Shown here piece after piece: positions 25,471 through 34,966 of a stretch of 64,000 nt of DNA (positions are counted from its first letter, which is position 1; each line of letters starts with the position of its first letter). The notes beneath the pieces were generated by a model. That model did no database searches. It saw nothing but the letters and a program-made list of their open reading frames with translations, and had not been told where the DNA came from. The translations under genes and the position numbers were made by a program. Origin of the DNA: Eubacteriaceae bacterium (lineage in GTDB: Bacteria > Bacillota > Clostridia > Eubacteriales > Eubacteriaceae); assembly GCA_016650045.1 (NCBI GenBank), contig JAENWK010000002.1, forward strand, positions 32,136-96,135, read 5' to 3'.

Positions 25471-26475
25471 ATGGAAACACCAGCAAAAAAAATTGTCTAC
25501 AGTGGCATACAGCCATCAGGAACCTTTACCATTGGTAATTATTTCGGAGCCATGAAAAACTGGGTCAATCTTCAAGAGGATTATCGAAGTTTGTTTTGTG
25601 TGGTGGATCTTCATGCCATCACTATGCCCCAGGATCCTGCGGATCTACAGCGCCGGACCTATGAATCCATTGCCCTATTATTGGCTCTGGGCATTAACCC
25701 CGATAAATCAATTTTATATGTTCAATCCATGGTTCCAGAACATTGTGAGCTGACCTGGATTTTAAACTGCTGTACCTATATGGGCGAATTAAGTCGCATG
25801 ACACAGTTTAAAGATAAATCTCAGAAACAAGGGGAAAATATCCGGGTCGGTCTTTTCGACTATCCCGTGCTGATGGCGGCTGATATCCTCTTATATCAAA
25901 CGGACCTGGTACCGGTGGGGAATGATCAACGCCAGCACGTCGAACTGGCACGAGACATAGCCATACGCTTTAATCAACAGTTCGGTCATACCTTTAAAGT
26001 ACCAGAGGCTTATTTTGGAGAATCCGGAGCCCGGATTATGAGCCTGCAGGATCCAACCAGGAAAATGTCCAAGTCCGATGAAAACACCAATAGTTTTATT
26101 TCATTGTTAGATGATCCCAAAACCATTGTTAAAAAATTCAAACGGGCAGTGACTGATTCCGAAATGAAAGTCAATCATGATCGAGAAAATAAACCAGGGG
26201 TTTCAAACCTCATGGAAATTTACGCCTGTGCCACCGGACACAGTCTTGATGCCATTACCGCTGAGTTTGAGGGTAAAGGTTATGGAGATTTTAAATCCGC
26301 AGTGGGCGAATCAGTGGCTGAAACTCTGATACCTGTTCAAAATGACTACCATCGGTTACTCAAAGAAAAGAATTATCTTGAACAAATCATGCGTACTCAT
26401 TCCGAAAAAGCTTCCATGATGGCCTGGAAAACCCTGGCCAAAGCCAGAAAAAAAGTCGGATTTGTGACAGTATAG
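25471..26475 (+). CDS. trpS: Tryptophanyl-tRNA synthetase
   Basis: This class I synthetase (334 residues) charges tRNA-Trp. The HIGH-equivalent motif is PSGTFTIGNYFGA near residue 13 and the KMSKS loop is KMSKSDEN near 203; GLFDYPVLMAADILLY and VPVGNDQRQH line the tryptophan site. A GGAGA ribosome site precedes the ATG. It is flanked on both sides by nested palindromes and seems to be a single-gene unit, ended by the terminator at 26715. Confidence 0.97.
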   Translation: METPAKKIVYSGIQPSGTFTIGNYFGAMKNWVNLQEDYRSLFCVVDLHAITMPQDPADLQRRTYESIALLLALGINPDKSILYVQSMVPEHCELTWILNCCTYMGELSRMTQFKDKSQKQGENIRVGLFDYPVLMAADILLYQTDLVPVGNDQRQHVELARDIAIRFNQQFGHTFKVPEAYFGESGARIMSLQDPTRKMSKSDENTNSFISLLDDPKTIVKKFKRAVTDSEMKVNHDRENKPGVSNLMEIYACATGHSLDAITAEFEGKGYGDFKSAVGESVAETLIPVQNDYHRLLKEKNYLEQIMRTHSEKASMMAWKTLAKARKKVGFVTV

Positions 26476-26500
26476 GATTGGTGGCTTTTGAATAACCCTG

Positions 26501-26602
26501 ATTTCAAGGCTAATTATTTATGATTGTGTGCTGCAAGATCGGACAGGCTATCGCCTGTTCGCCATGAGGCACACAATTTCATAAAATAATTATCCTTGAA
26601 AT
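26501..26602. repeat. Nested palindrome C between trpS and addB
   Basis: The left arm 26501-26530 and right arm 26570-26602 are imperfect reverse complements; ATTTCAAGG pairs with CCTTGAAAT at the outer ends and TGTGTG with CACACA at the inner ends. Between them sits a 41-bp core (26530-26570) with its own hairpin (GGACAGGC / GCCTGTTC, TATC loop). The core matches element D at 36 of 41 positions, whereas the arms do not. It lies in the 317-base gap after trpS. The rest of that gap (26603-26714) shows nothing recognisable. Confidence 0.8.
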
Positions 26603-26714
26603 GGTTAGATTGAGATCTTAGGCCACAACCCAAAATGTTCGCTCAAGGACGACAATTGATATATAGCAATATCGGATCCTGCTGTAATCATGTTTTATTG
26701 ACACCTTTGTAATC

Positions 26715-26754
26715 AAAATCACCAGCTTCTAAAGAGAAGGATGGTGATTTTTTT
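26715..26754 (+). terminator. Rho-independent terminator before addB
   Basis: AAAATCACC...CTTCT pairs with AGAAG...GGTGATTTT around a short A-rich loop, followed by T to 26754. It ends 38 bases before the addB start and probably stops transcription from trpS. Confidence 0.85.
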
Positions 26755-26792
26755 GGAAATAGAAGTTTCGAAGAATAGAAAGGAAGGTATCC

Positions 26793-29700
26793 ATGGGGAT
26801 TAAAATCATTGTCGGTCGGCGGTCTCAATTTTTAAGCCAGACCGTTTACAAAGAAATCGGGGACGCCATTAGCAGCGGCGAAGAGAACCTTTTTTTAATC
26901 GTTCCGGAACAGTATACCCTTGGGGCAGAGGATGCTCTGATTAAAGCCAACGATCTCAAGGGGCTTCTGGGGGCCGAGGTTTTAAGCCCAAAACGCTTGG
27001 GCGATCGGGTTCTGGGAGTAACCGGAGGACTGACCAAAACCTTTATGGATACCCACGGAAAAAACATGCTCCTTCAAAAAACCCTGGGAGAAATCCAGGA
27101 AGACTTGACGATTTATCGAAGCAGCATCAAGAAGCCGGGTTTTCTTCAAAATATTGGGGATTTTATCAGTGAATTAAAACAAAATGAAATTTCACCGGAA
27201 AGTTTAAAAAGCATATTGGAAACCCTGGATCAGGGGATCATCAGCCAAAAGCTTTCTGACATTGTGAAAATTTTTGATCGCTTTACCGTTTTGCTGGGAG
27301 AAGATCGTCTTGATGAGGAAGATCTTAATAATCTTGTTTGCGAAAAGATTCCGGGCACACCTTTTCTAAAATCAGCGCGGATTTGGTTTGATGGGTTTCA
27401 GAACTTTTCACACCAGGATTATAAAATGATCCGTATGCTCATCGGTACCGTACCCGAATTTACCGTCGCCTTACCCTGGGATCCAAACCCAAACGCCTGT
27501 GATGCGGAGGTGTTTCAACTCACCCAGCATACCGTTGAAAATATCAAACAGATCGGGGCCCAGGCCCAGGCCGAGTTCCAGGTGATGGAAGTTAAAAGTC
27601 CAAAACAAAAAAGTTTGGGGCTGCAACACCTGGAAGCCAATCTCTTCGCCTATCCCCATTTAGAAGAACACGCCCCAATCGATGATATCTCACTGACCCA
27701 GTGTCAAAACACCTGGGAAGAAGTGGAAAAAGGCGCCCAGAAAATCCTGGGGCTGATTCGGGATGATGGCTTTTCCTTTAAAGACATTGTGGTCCTCACC
27801 GGAGATATTGAAGAATACGGCAGTATCATTAAGCGCATTTTCACCCAGTACAAGATTCCTTTTTTTATGGATGACCTGAGAGCCGTTGGGGATAACCATT
27901 TGGTGGAAGCCGTCATCGCAGCCCTGGAAACCCTTCAAAATAATTTTCGTTTTGATGATATCTTTGGGTTTGTTAAAACCGATTTTTCCCCCATTACTCT
28001 GGCCGAGTGTGAAGATCTTGAAAACTATGTGTTGGAATTTGGCATCCGGGGGAAACAATGGGAACGTGAATTCACTAAAATCAGCCAAAATGAAGCCCTG
28101 AATTTAGAATCGCTTAACGCCCTGAGACTGAAGCTCATTACCCCGCTGTCAGCACTGGGCGAGGAAATGAAAGGGAAAAAAACCTGGGCCTTTCGTACCC
28201 AGGCTCTGTATGAATTTTTGGTGACCATTAAAATTCCGGAAAAAATTGATGTTTTGGTTGATAAGCTTTTTGAAGCCAATGACTATGAAGCCATGGGAAG
28301 CTATCATCAGATTTGGAACATCCTGATGGAAGTTTTCGATCAGATTGCGGAAACCATGGGCGAAGATCAGGTGAGTCTAGAGGACTATCTGCGCATTCTC
28401 AGAAGCGGATTCCAGGGCTATCGCCTTGGCATATTGCCACCCCACCGGGATGTTGTCAGCATTACGGATTTACGGCGCAGCCGCAGCGGTGCCTTTGCAG
28501 TGCTGCTGGTTTTTGGCTTAAACGAAGGTCTCATTCCCGGAGTCGGCACAGAACCCAACCTTATTTCCGATGCGGAACGCCTGGTTTTGGCAAATCACCA
28601 GATCATTCTTCAAAACAACCGGGAGTTTCAAATGAACCAGGAACGCTTCCTGGTTTATGATCTGTTAAATAAGCCCCAATCACGGCTCTATCTTTACTGG
28701 GCACTTTCAGATATGGAAGGCAATACCCGTCAGCCATCCCTGCTGCTTAGCCAGATCATGGGCATATTTCCGACCTTAAAAGTCCATTCCACCTTGAATC
28801 AGGACACCGAAGAGCTTTGGGATAAAATAAGCACGCCGGAAAGCACGTTGTGGCATTTAACCGCTTATTTAAGAAATAAAAAAAATAAGGACCAGGAAGA
28901 GTCCGAGGAAGCCTCGGCTCTATGGAACACGGTTCAGACCTGGTATGAAAACAGTGAAACCTATGGAACACTTTATCAAACCCTCATCGAGACCTTGAAT
29001 TATCAAGGAGTTCCCGAGGAATTGACGCCCCAGGATGCCAAACAGCTTTACGGCAACACCATGCGTACCAGTATTTCACGTCTGGAGCGGTTTAGACAGT
29101 GTCCTTTCTCCCACTACATTAAGTATGGGCTGAAGCCCGAAGGTCGGCCAATTTATACGGTTCAGGCGCCGGAAATCGGCACCCTTCTGCACGAACTCAT
29201 TGACGGTTTTTTTAAGGCGGTTGATCAACAGAACCTGAATTTAAGATCGCTGTCCAAGGAAAAACGGGACACCATCATCGAAGCGGTCATGGCAAAGTCG
29301 CTGCCGCAAATCAAAACCAATGTCTTCAACAGCACAGGAGAGTATCAGTATTTAGGGAAAAAACTGGAACGGGTCGGGAAGAAATCCATTGATATTCTCA
29401 TGAAGCATTTATGCGCCGGAGAATTTGAACCAAAATATACGGAGTTTAAATTTGAACAGGAGCTTTTCATTCCCGAAATCGATTTGGGTGAAATAAAAAT
29501 CGTCGGTAAAATCGATCGATTGGATTTGTACCAAAAAGATGGCACAACCTGGGTTAAAGTCATTGACTATAAATCAGGAAATCAAAAAATCAACTTTGAT
29601 GATATTTACTATGGCCTTTCTCTCCAGCTCCTGGTCTATTTGGATGGTGCCATGTCAGTCATCGAGGGTGATGACATTCTCCCGGGCGGCACCTTTTATT

Positions 29701-30149
29701 TTCATGTCGATGATCCCATTGTTCGGGTTGATTTTTCCCAGAGCATTGAGGGTGAAATCAATAAGGCTTTTAAACTCAATGGTTTACTGCTGGATGATCC
29801 AAAGGTGATTGCCGCCATGGATGGCAACAGCGACCGAAGCAAGTCCGAGATTTTACCCCTTAATTCCAATTCGGCGGCAAAACTCAGTCAGTCCGAGTTT
29901 GAAGCTGTCATCAGATATGTCAGGGCAACCGTTGTGCATCAGATCACCCGGATTTATCAGGGCGATATTCAGATTAAACCCTATAAAAAAGGCCTCGATT
30001 ACGGCTGTAAATTCTGTGAATATAAAGGGATCTGCCAGTTTGACGACGATATTCAAAAAAGCGGCTACGAGATATTAAAAAAGACCATGAAAAAAAATGC
30101 ATTTTTTGAATTAATTCAGCAAGGAGAACCCAATGAAATGGACCAGTGA
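26793..30149 (+). CDS. addB: ATP-dependent helicase/nuclease subunit AddB
   Basis: AddB pairs with AddA to process double-strand breaks. The 1118-residue protein has the inactive helicase-like core and a C-terminal RecB-type nuclease (VIDYKSGNQKI near residue 926). Cysteines 770, 1072, 1075 and 1081 form the pattern of the AddB iron-sulfur staple (RQCPFSHY; GCKFCEYKGIC). The N-terminus starts IIVGRRSQFLSQ where AddB of Bacillus has a Walker A GRSGSGKT, so the ATP site looks lost. addA overlaps its 3' end by 17 bases. Confidence 0.95.
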   Translation: MGIKIIVGRRSQFLSQTVYKEIGDAISSGEENLFLIVPEQYTLGAEDALIKANDLKGLLGAEVLSPKRLGDRVLGVTGGLTKTFMDTHGKNMLLQKTLGEIQEDLTIYRSSIKKPGFLQNIGDFISELKQNEISPESLKSILETLDQGIISQKLSDIVKIFDRFTVLLGEDRLDEEDLNNLVCEKIPGTPFLKSARIWFDGFQNFSHQDYKMIRMLIGTVPEFTVALPWDPNPNACDAEVFQLTQHTVENIKQIGAQAQAEFQVMEVKSPKQKSLGLQHLEANLFAYPHLEEHAPIDDISLTQCQNTWEEVEKGAQKILGLIRDDGFSFKDIVVLTGDIEEYGSIIKRIFTQYKIPFFMDDLRAVGDNHLVEAVIAALETLQNNFRFDDIFGFVKTDFSPITLAECEDLENYVLEFGIRGKQWEREFTKISQNEALNLESLNALRLKLITPLSALGEEMKGKKTWAFRTQALYEFLVTIKIPEKIDVLVDKLFEANDYEAMGSYHQIWNILMEVFDQIAETMGEDQVSLEDYLRILRSGFQGYRLGILPPHRDVVSITDLRRSRSGAFAVLLVFGLNEGLIPGVGTEPNLISDAERLVLANHQIILQNNREFQMNQERFLVYDLLNKPQSRLYLYWALSDMEGNTRQPSLLLSQIMGIFPTLKVHSTLNQDTEELWDKISTPESTLWHLTAYLRNKKNKDQEESEEASALWNTVQTWYENSETYGTLYQTLIETLNYQGVPEELTPQDAKQLYGNTMRTSISRLERFRQCPFSHYIKYGLKPEGRPIYTVQAPEIGTLLHELIDGFFKAVDQQNLNLRSLSKEKRDTIIEAVMAKSLPQIKTNVFNSTGEYQYLGKKLERVGKKSIDILMKHLCAGEFEPKYTEFKFEQELFIPEIDLGEIKIVGKIDRLDLYQKDGTTWVKVIDYKSGNQKINFDDIYYGLSLQLLVYLDGAMSVIEGDDILPGGTFYFHVDDPIVRVDFSQSIEGEINKAFKLNGLLLDDPKVIAAMDGNSDRSKSEILPLNSNSAAKLSQSEFEAVIRYVRATVVHQITRIYQGDIQIKPYKKGLDYGCKFCEYKGICQFDDDIQKSGYEILKKTMKKNAFFELIQQGEPNEMDQ

Positions 30150-33100
30150 TCAGCAGGACGCCATTGAAATCAGAGAAAAAAATATGTTGGTATCGGCAGC
30201 CGCCGGCTCAGGAAAAACAGCGTTGCTCATTGAGCGGATTATCAGGCTCATTCTGGAAGAAAAAGTGGGGGTCGATGAGCTGCTCATTCTCACCTTTACC
30301 CGAGGTGCCGCCGGAGAAATGAAAAACCGACTGAGTCAGGCCCTGGCCAAAGCCCTGAATGATCCGAATAATGACCGAAGTTTTCTGCTGAAGCAAATGA
30401 ATATTCTGGGAGGCGCCGCAATTTCAACCCTTCATTCCTTTTGTCTGGGGATCCTCCGGCAATATTTTCAAAAGGGCGACATTGATCCCGGGTTTATGGT
30501 GGGAAATGAAACTGAAATTGCCCTGATGCTGAAAGAAACCATGGAAGATCTTTTTGAAGAGGAATACCTGTTGGCTCAGCATAATCCGGAGGCACCTTTT
30601 ATCGCCCTGGTTGAAAAATACAGCGGTAATCGCAATGACCAGGGACTTAAGGAGTCGGTGGAATGCTTTTACCGATTCCTGGTCACCCAGCCAGAGCCCG
30701 AGGCCTGGTGCGAAAAATCCCTGGCCATGTTCCAGTGTGATCGTGAAAATTTTTGGACCTCGGATTGGGGACAATCTCTTTTGGTGGTCATTAATGCCGA
30801 GCTTACCGGAGCCAGAGACTATGCTGAAAAGGCCGCCATTATTTCCGGCTGTTTTCCCGGTTTTGAAGGCACTCATGAACAAATGGCCAAAGAGCTTGCC
30901 AGAATTGAAGACATTCAGGAATTAATGACCCGTGATTTTTTAATCGGTTTGGAAACCCTGGAACATTTAAACTACGAAAAGTACAAAGGCAGCACTAAGG
31001 TGGACAAAGCCATGAGCGACACCATTAATAAGGCTTACCGGACAAAGTCCAAAGAAATTATTGTGGATCTGCAAAAACGGTTTCTTACCGACATGGATAC
31101 CCGCATTGCCGAGCTCAACAGCCTGAAAGAAACCATGGGCGATTTAGTGGACCTGACCCAAAAATTCCGCTTGGCCTTTCGGGAAAAAAAAGCCAGGAAA
31201 AATCTCCTGGATTTCAGCGATTTGGAACAATTCACCCTGAAAATTCTTAAGGATCCCGTCATTGCCCAGGAGGTAAAATCAAAATACCGGTATGTGTTTT
31301 TAGATGAATACCAGGATACCAACGAAATGCAGGAAACCATTCTCCAATGTGTTGTCAGAGACAATAACTATTTTATGGTGGGGGATGTGAAACAAAGCAT
31401 TTATCGCTTTCGCCTGGCAGATCCGACGATTTTCATAAAAAAATACGATGCCTTCAGCCGCATCGAGGAAACTGACAATGCTTTGGTGACGCTGAGTAAA
31501 AACTTCCGCAGTGCCCAGGGAGTCATTGACGGTGTCAATGCGATTTTTACTGAAATTATGAGCCCGAGTCTTGGTGAAATTGACTATGACCACCGGGCCA
31601 TGCTCTATAAAGGCCTTCCCAATGAGGGTCCCTATGAAAAAACAGAAATCCATTTATTGAATATTAAGAGCGAATCCCAGGAATATGAAGGCGGTGATGG
31701 TGAAATTCAAGAAGACCTCACCGAGGTGGAAACGGAAGCTCGGTTTGTGGCGCAAAAAATCCAGTCCCTGGTGGGAACGCCGTTTTTTGACACCCGACTC
31801 AACCGGGAGCGACTCATCACCTACCGGGATTTCGGCATTCTCATGCGCAGCGCTGCCGGCCGGGGGGACGTTTATCTCAAGGTTTTCAGTGAATTTGGCA
31901 TTCCCACCTACTTTGACGGTGGCACCAATTACTACGACTCCCTGGAAATTACCATGATTCTAAACCTTCTCAACCTCATGGATAATCAGCACCAGGATTT
32001 GCCCCTGCTCAGTGTCATGACCTCGCCCATTGGCGGCTTTACCACCAAAGAATGCACCATGCTGCGGATCAGACAACCCCAGGGTTTTTATTACAATGTG
32101 GTCGAAGCCTACGGCAGGGAAGAAACAGATGATTTAGCAGAAAAAATCAGAAACTTCTATGAAAAATTAAATCATTGGCGGGATCAGTCAAAGATCATGG
32201 CCATCGAAGATTTCCTGTGGAAAATTTATTTAGACTCCGGCTATTATGCCTTTGTGGGAGCCTTGCCCGGTGGCGAACAGCGGCAATGCAATTTACGCAT
32301 CCTGTTAAAACGGGCCGGTGATTATAAAAAATCAACCCTGCGAGGCTTATATCAGTTTATTCGTTTCATTGAAAATATGAAAAAGCACAAACAGGATATT
32401 TCGCCTCCCGGGATTTTAAGCAACGCCGATGCGGTGGTGAGAATCATGACCATTCATAAAAGCAAGGGACTTGAATTTCCCATTGTTTTTCTCACCGGCA
32501 CCGGGAAAAAATTTAACAAACAGAGCAATAGCAATCAAATTCTTTTTCATAAGGATTTGGGGATTTGTCCGGACTATGTGGATTTACAAAAACGATTTAA
32601 ATATAATTCCCTGGCCAAAGAGGTGTGCAAATCCCAAAGTAATATGGAAATGCTCTCCGAAGAAATGCGGCTTCTCTATGTCGCCATGACCCGGGCCGAG
32701 GAAAAACTCTATATTGTGGGAACGGTCAAAAAACTGGAAAGTGAATCCCTGAAATGGCTGGAGGCCCCGGATGACTATCAATTATTAAAGGCCAGCGGAT
32801 TACTGAACTGGGTCATGCTTGGTGCCATTGGCGGAAAGGATTTAGAAGCGGTACCACCGGTACTGTCTCTTGACCATTTTATGGTTTACCGCCATGGCGA
32901 CAGCGAGGAAGGCGCTGAGCTGGAACCCGATTCGACTGTAACCAACGGCGAAAAACAAGAAAAATTCTCGAAGGAAATTTTTGAAGAAACAGAGGAAGAG
33001 CAACCGGAAAAGGAAAGCATCCAATTTCTGGATCCCCAAAAACGAGAAGCTGTTTTCAGACGCTTAAATTATGAGTATCCGCAAAAATTGGATAATGCCC

Positions 33101-33798
33101 TGCCCAGTAAAATGAGCGTGACAGAAATAAAAAATGTCCGCAGCCAGGACTCAAAAAAAGAAGCGGACATTGAGTTGCGAAAAATGCCGGAACGTGTTGA
33201 AAGACCCCGGTTTTTAGAAAAGCAACAAGACGAATTTAGTGCCACCCAACGGGGCTCGGCCTTGCATCTTGTACTGGAAGCTGTTAATATAAAAGTCATC
33301 CAAAAGGAAGTTGAGAAACATGAATTAAAGAATTTTCCGGAATTTCTAATGAAACAGTTGTTATCCGAAGTGGAACGGCTGATTCAGGAGGAATTTTTAC
33401 CGGAAAAATTGGCCAGGGGCATTGATCTTTCCAAGCTTGTTGCTTTTTACAGCTCAGAGCTGGGATTACGGATGTTGGCATCAAAAAAAATAAAACGGGA
33501 GATTCCCTTTAACTATTGCTATGATCCGGGAAAAGTCAGGCCGGAATGGGCACATAAAAGCGGGAAAATTATGGTCCAGGGCATCATTGACTGTGCCTTT
33601 ATGGAAGCGGGACATTGGGTACTCGTTGATTATAAAACCGATTATTACAAGGATACCCAGGCCCGAGATAAAATGATCCAGGGTTATAAAATTCAGGTGG
33701 ATTTATATGCCGAAGCCCTGGAAAGCCTGACGGGCATTTCCGTAAAAGAAAAAATCATTGCCCTGATTACCATGAAAGAAAATATTAAATTAAAGTAA
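30133..33798 (+). CDS. addA: ATP-dependent helicase/nuclease subunit AddA
   Basis: This UvrD/RecB-type motor and nuclease has 1221 residues. Walker A is SAAAGSGKT at residues 21-29, followed by LTFTRGAAGEMKNR, FLDEYQDTNEMQ (motif II), GDVKQSIYRFR and the C-terminal helicase motifs (MTIHKSKGLEFPIVF; LLYVAMTRAEEKLYI). The nuclease domain has LVDYKTD (Asp1166). The ATG lies within the last codons of addB with AAGGAGA upstream, so the two are coupled. AddAB stands in for RecBCD in Firmicutes. Confidence 0.97.
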   Translation: MKWTSDQQDAIEIREKNMLVSAAAGSGKTALLIERIIRLILEEKVGVDELLILTFTRGAAGEMKNRLSQALAKALNDPNNDRSFLLKQMNILGGAAISTLHSFCLGILRQYFQKGDIDPGFMVGNETEIALMLKETMEDLFEEEYLLAQHNPEAPFIALVEKYSGNRNDQGLKESVECFYRFLVTQPEPEAWCEKSLAMFQCDRENFWTSDWGQSLLVVINAELTGARDYAEKAAIISGCFPGFEGTHEQMAKELARIEDIQELMTRDFLIGLETLEHLNYEKYKGSTKVDKAMSDTINKAYRTKSKEIIVDLQKRFLTDMDTRIAELNSLKETMGDLVDLTQKFRLAFREKKARKNLLDFSDLEQFTLKILKDPVIAQEVKSKYRYVFLDEYQDTNEMQETILQCVVRDNNYFMVGDVKQSIYRFRLADPTIFIKKYDAFSRIEETDNALVTLSKNFRSAQGVIDGVNAIFTEIMSPSLGEIDYDHRAMLYKGLPNEGPYEKTEIHLLNIKSESQEYEGGDGEIQEDLTEVETEARFVAQKIQSLVGTPFFDTRLNRERLITYRDFGILMRSAAGRGDVYLKVFSEFGIPTYFDGGTNYYDSLEITMILNLLNLMDNQHQDLPLLSVMTSPIGGFTTKECTMLRIRQPQGFYYNVVEAYGREETDDLAEKIRNFYEKLNHWRDQSKIMAIEDFLWKIYLDSGYYAFVGALPGGEQRQCNLRILLKRAGDYKKSTLRGLYQFIRFIENMKKHKQDISPPGILSNADAVVRIMTIHKSKGLEFPIVFLTGTGKKFNKQSNSNQILFHKDLGICPDYVDLQKRFKYNSLAKEVCKSQSNMEMLSEEMRLLYVAMTRAEEKLYIVGTVKKLESESLKWLEAPDDYQLLKASGLLNWVMLGAIGGKDLEAVPPVLSLDHFMVYRHGDSEEGAELEPDSTVTNGEKQEKFSKEIFEETEEEQPEKESIQFLDPQKREAVFRRLNYEYPQKLDNALPSKMSVTEIKNVRSQDSKKEADIELRKMPERVERPRFLEKQQDEFSATQRGSALHLVLEAVNIKVIQKEVEKHELKNFPEFLMKQLLSEVERLIQEEFLPEKLARGIDLSKLVAFYSSELGLRMLASKKIKREIPFNYCYDPGKVRPEWAHKSGKIMVQGIIDCAFMEAGHWVLVDYKTDYYKDTQARDKMIQGYKIQVDLYAEALESLTGISVKEKIIALITMKENIKLK

Positions 33799-33867
33799 AT
33801 GGCATGTATCACAAAAATAAATTTACCTGATACGATTTAATAAATAAAAATTTAAAAGAGGAAATTT

Positions 33868-34782
33868 TTGAAAAAAAGTACACTATATGTTTTATTGACA
33901 GCACTGTTATTCGGTTCCATGGAAGTTGCGTTAAAAATTGGCGGCGGATCCTTCAATGCCATTCAACTGACATTCATACGTTTTTTTATTGGCGGGCTTA
34001 TTTTACTGCCCTTTGCGATTCGGGATTTAAAGAAAAGACAGATTAAACTAAACAAGGGTGATTTAGGTTATCTCTTTGCTTTGGGGTTTGTCTGTATTTG
34101 TATCAGTATGCTTCTTTTCCAGGTCGGTGTTATGAAAATCAACGCCAATTTAGCGGCAGTGATTATTTCGATTAATCCGGTATTTACCATGATCTTTTCC
34201 CATTTTCTGGTGAATGAAAAATTCACCTGGAAAAAAGCCCTGGTTTTGGTTGTCAGCATTATTGGGTTAATTATTGTCATGAATCCTGCGAAGCTCATGA
34301 CGGGAGAAAACAATCTCTTTTATGTATTGGTTACCCTGGTGGCGGCAATTTCCTTTGGATTCTATACCGCCTTTGGCAAGAAAAGAATTGCGAAAATTGG
34401 TGGATTAGCCCAGAATAGTGTGAGCTTCCTGATGGGATCAGGGACTCTGCTGTTGATTCTTTTGGTGAAAGGAGAACCGATCCTTCAGGGCATCAACCTT
34501 GAAACGCTTCCCCTACTGCTCTACCTGGGCGTCTTCGTAACCGGTATCGGTTATTATTTTTACGTGAAAATTATTGAAATATCCGGGCCATCCACAGCGT
34601 CCATTGCTTTTTTCATCAAACCGGTTCTGGCACCGGTGATTGCTTTTTTCGTATTGGGAGAGGCGATCACCCCTAATATTGTTATTGGACTGATGTTTAT
34701 CTTATCCGGTTGCCTAATCAATCTGGTAGAGCCCGCAAAGCTACTGAGAATTTTGAAACTTAATGAGCTTTTTAGTAAATAA
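33868..34782 (+). CDS. DMT superfamily transporter (EamA family)
   Basis: A 304-residue protein with ten predicted membrane helices in two EamA repeats (about residues 5-140 and 150-290). The repeats end in typical motifs such as VIISINPVFTMIFSHFLVNEKFTW and IAFFIKPVLAPVIAFFVLGEAITP. Members export amino acids or other metabolites; the substrate cannot be predicted. The start is a TTG behind AAAGAGGAAA. It appears to be a single-gene unit. Confidence 0.9.
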   Translation: MKKSTLYVLLTALLFGSMEVALKIGGGSFNAIQLTFIRFFIGGLILLPFAIRDLKKRQIKLNKGDLGYLFALGFVCICISMLLFQVGVMKINANLAAVIISINPVFTMIFSHFLVNEKFTWKKALVLVVSIIGLIIVMNPAKLMTGENNLFYVLVTLVAAISFGFYTAFGKKRIAKIGGLAQNSVSFLMGSGTLLLILLVKGEPILQGINLETLPLLLYLGVFVTGIGYYFYVKIIEISGPSTASIAFFIKPVLAPVIAFFVLGEAITPNIVIGLMFILSGCLINLVEPAKLLRILKLNELFSK

Positions 34783-34795
34783 TCTGGTTTTGGCT

Positions 34796-34815
34796 GTCTG
34801 GATAAAATTCCAGAC
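34796..34815. other. Short hairpin after the EamA gene
   Basis: GTCTGGA (34796-34802) pairs with TCCAGAC (34809-34815) around a 6-base loop, 14 bases after the stop. No T run follows, so termination is uncertain. Confidence 0.4.
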
Positions 34816-34889
34816 AAAGTCAAATGAATTATGCCGTCACCGGTTAATGACAATTTGATAAAAAAATATTCTTAATAAAAAAATGTCCG

Positions 34890-34919
34890 TTGCTAATATT
34901 TTATTCAATCAAGTATGAT
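34890..34919 (+). promoter_or_regulatory. Candidate promoter of the FtsX-type permease gene
   Basis: TTGCTA (34890-34895) and TATGAT (34914-34919) are 18 bases apart and lie 48 bases before the start at 34967. Confidence 0.4.
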
Positions 34920-34966
34920 AGAATGGGTCTCATGTAAAAAGAATGTTAATTTGAGGGAAAATATTT

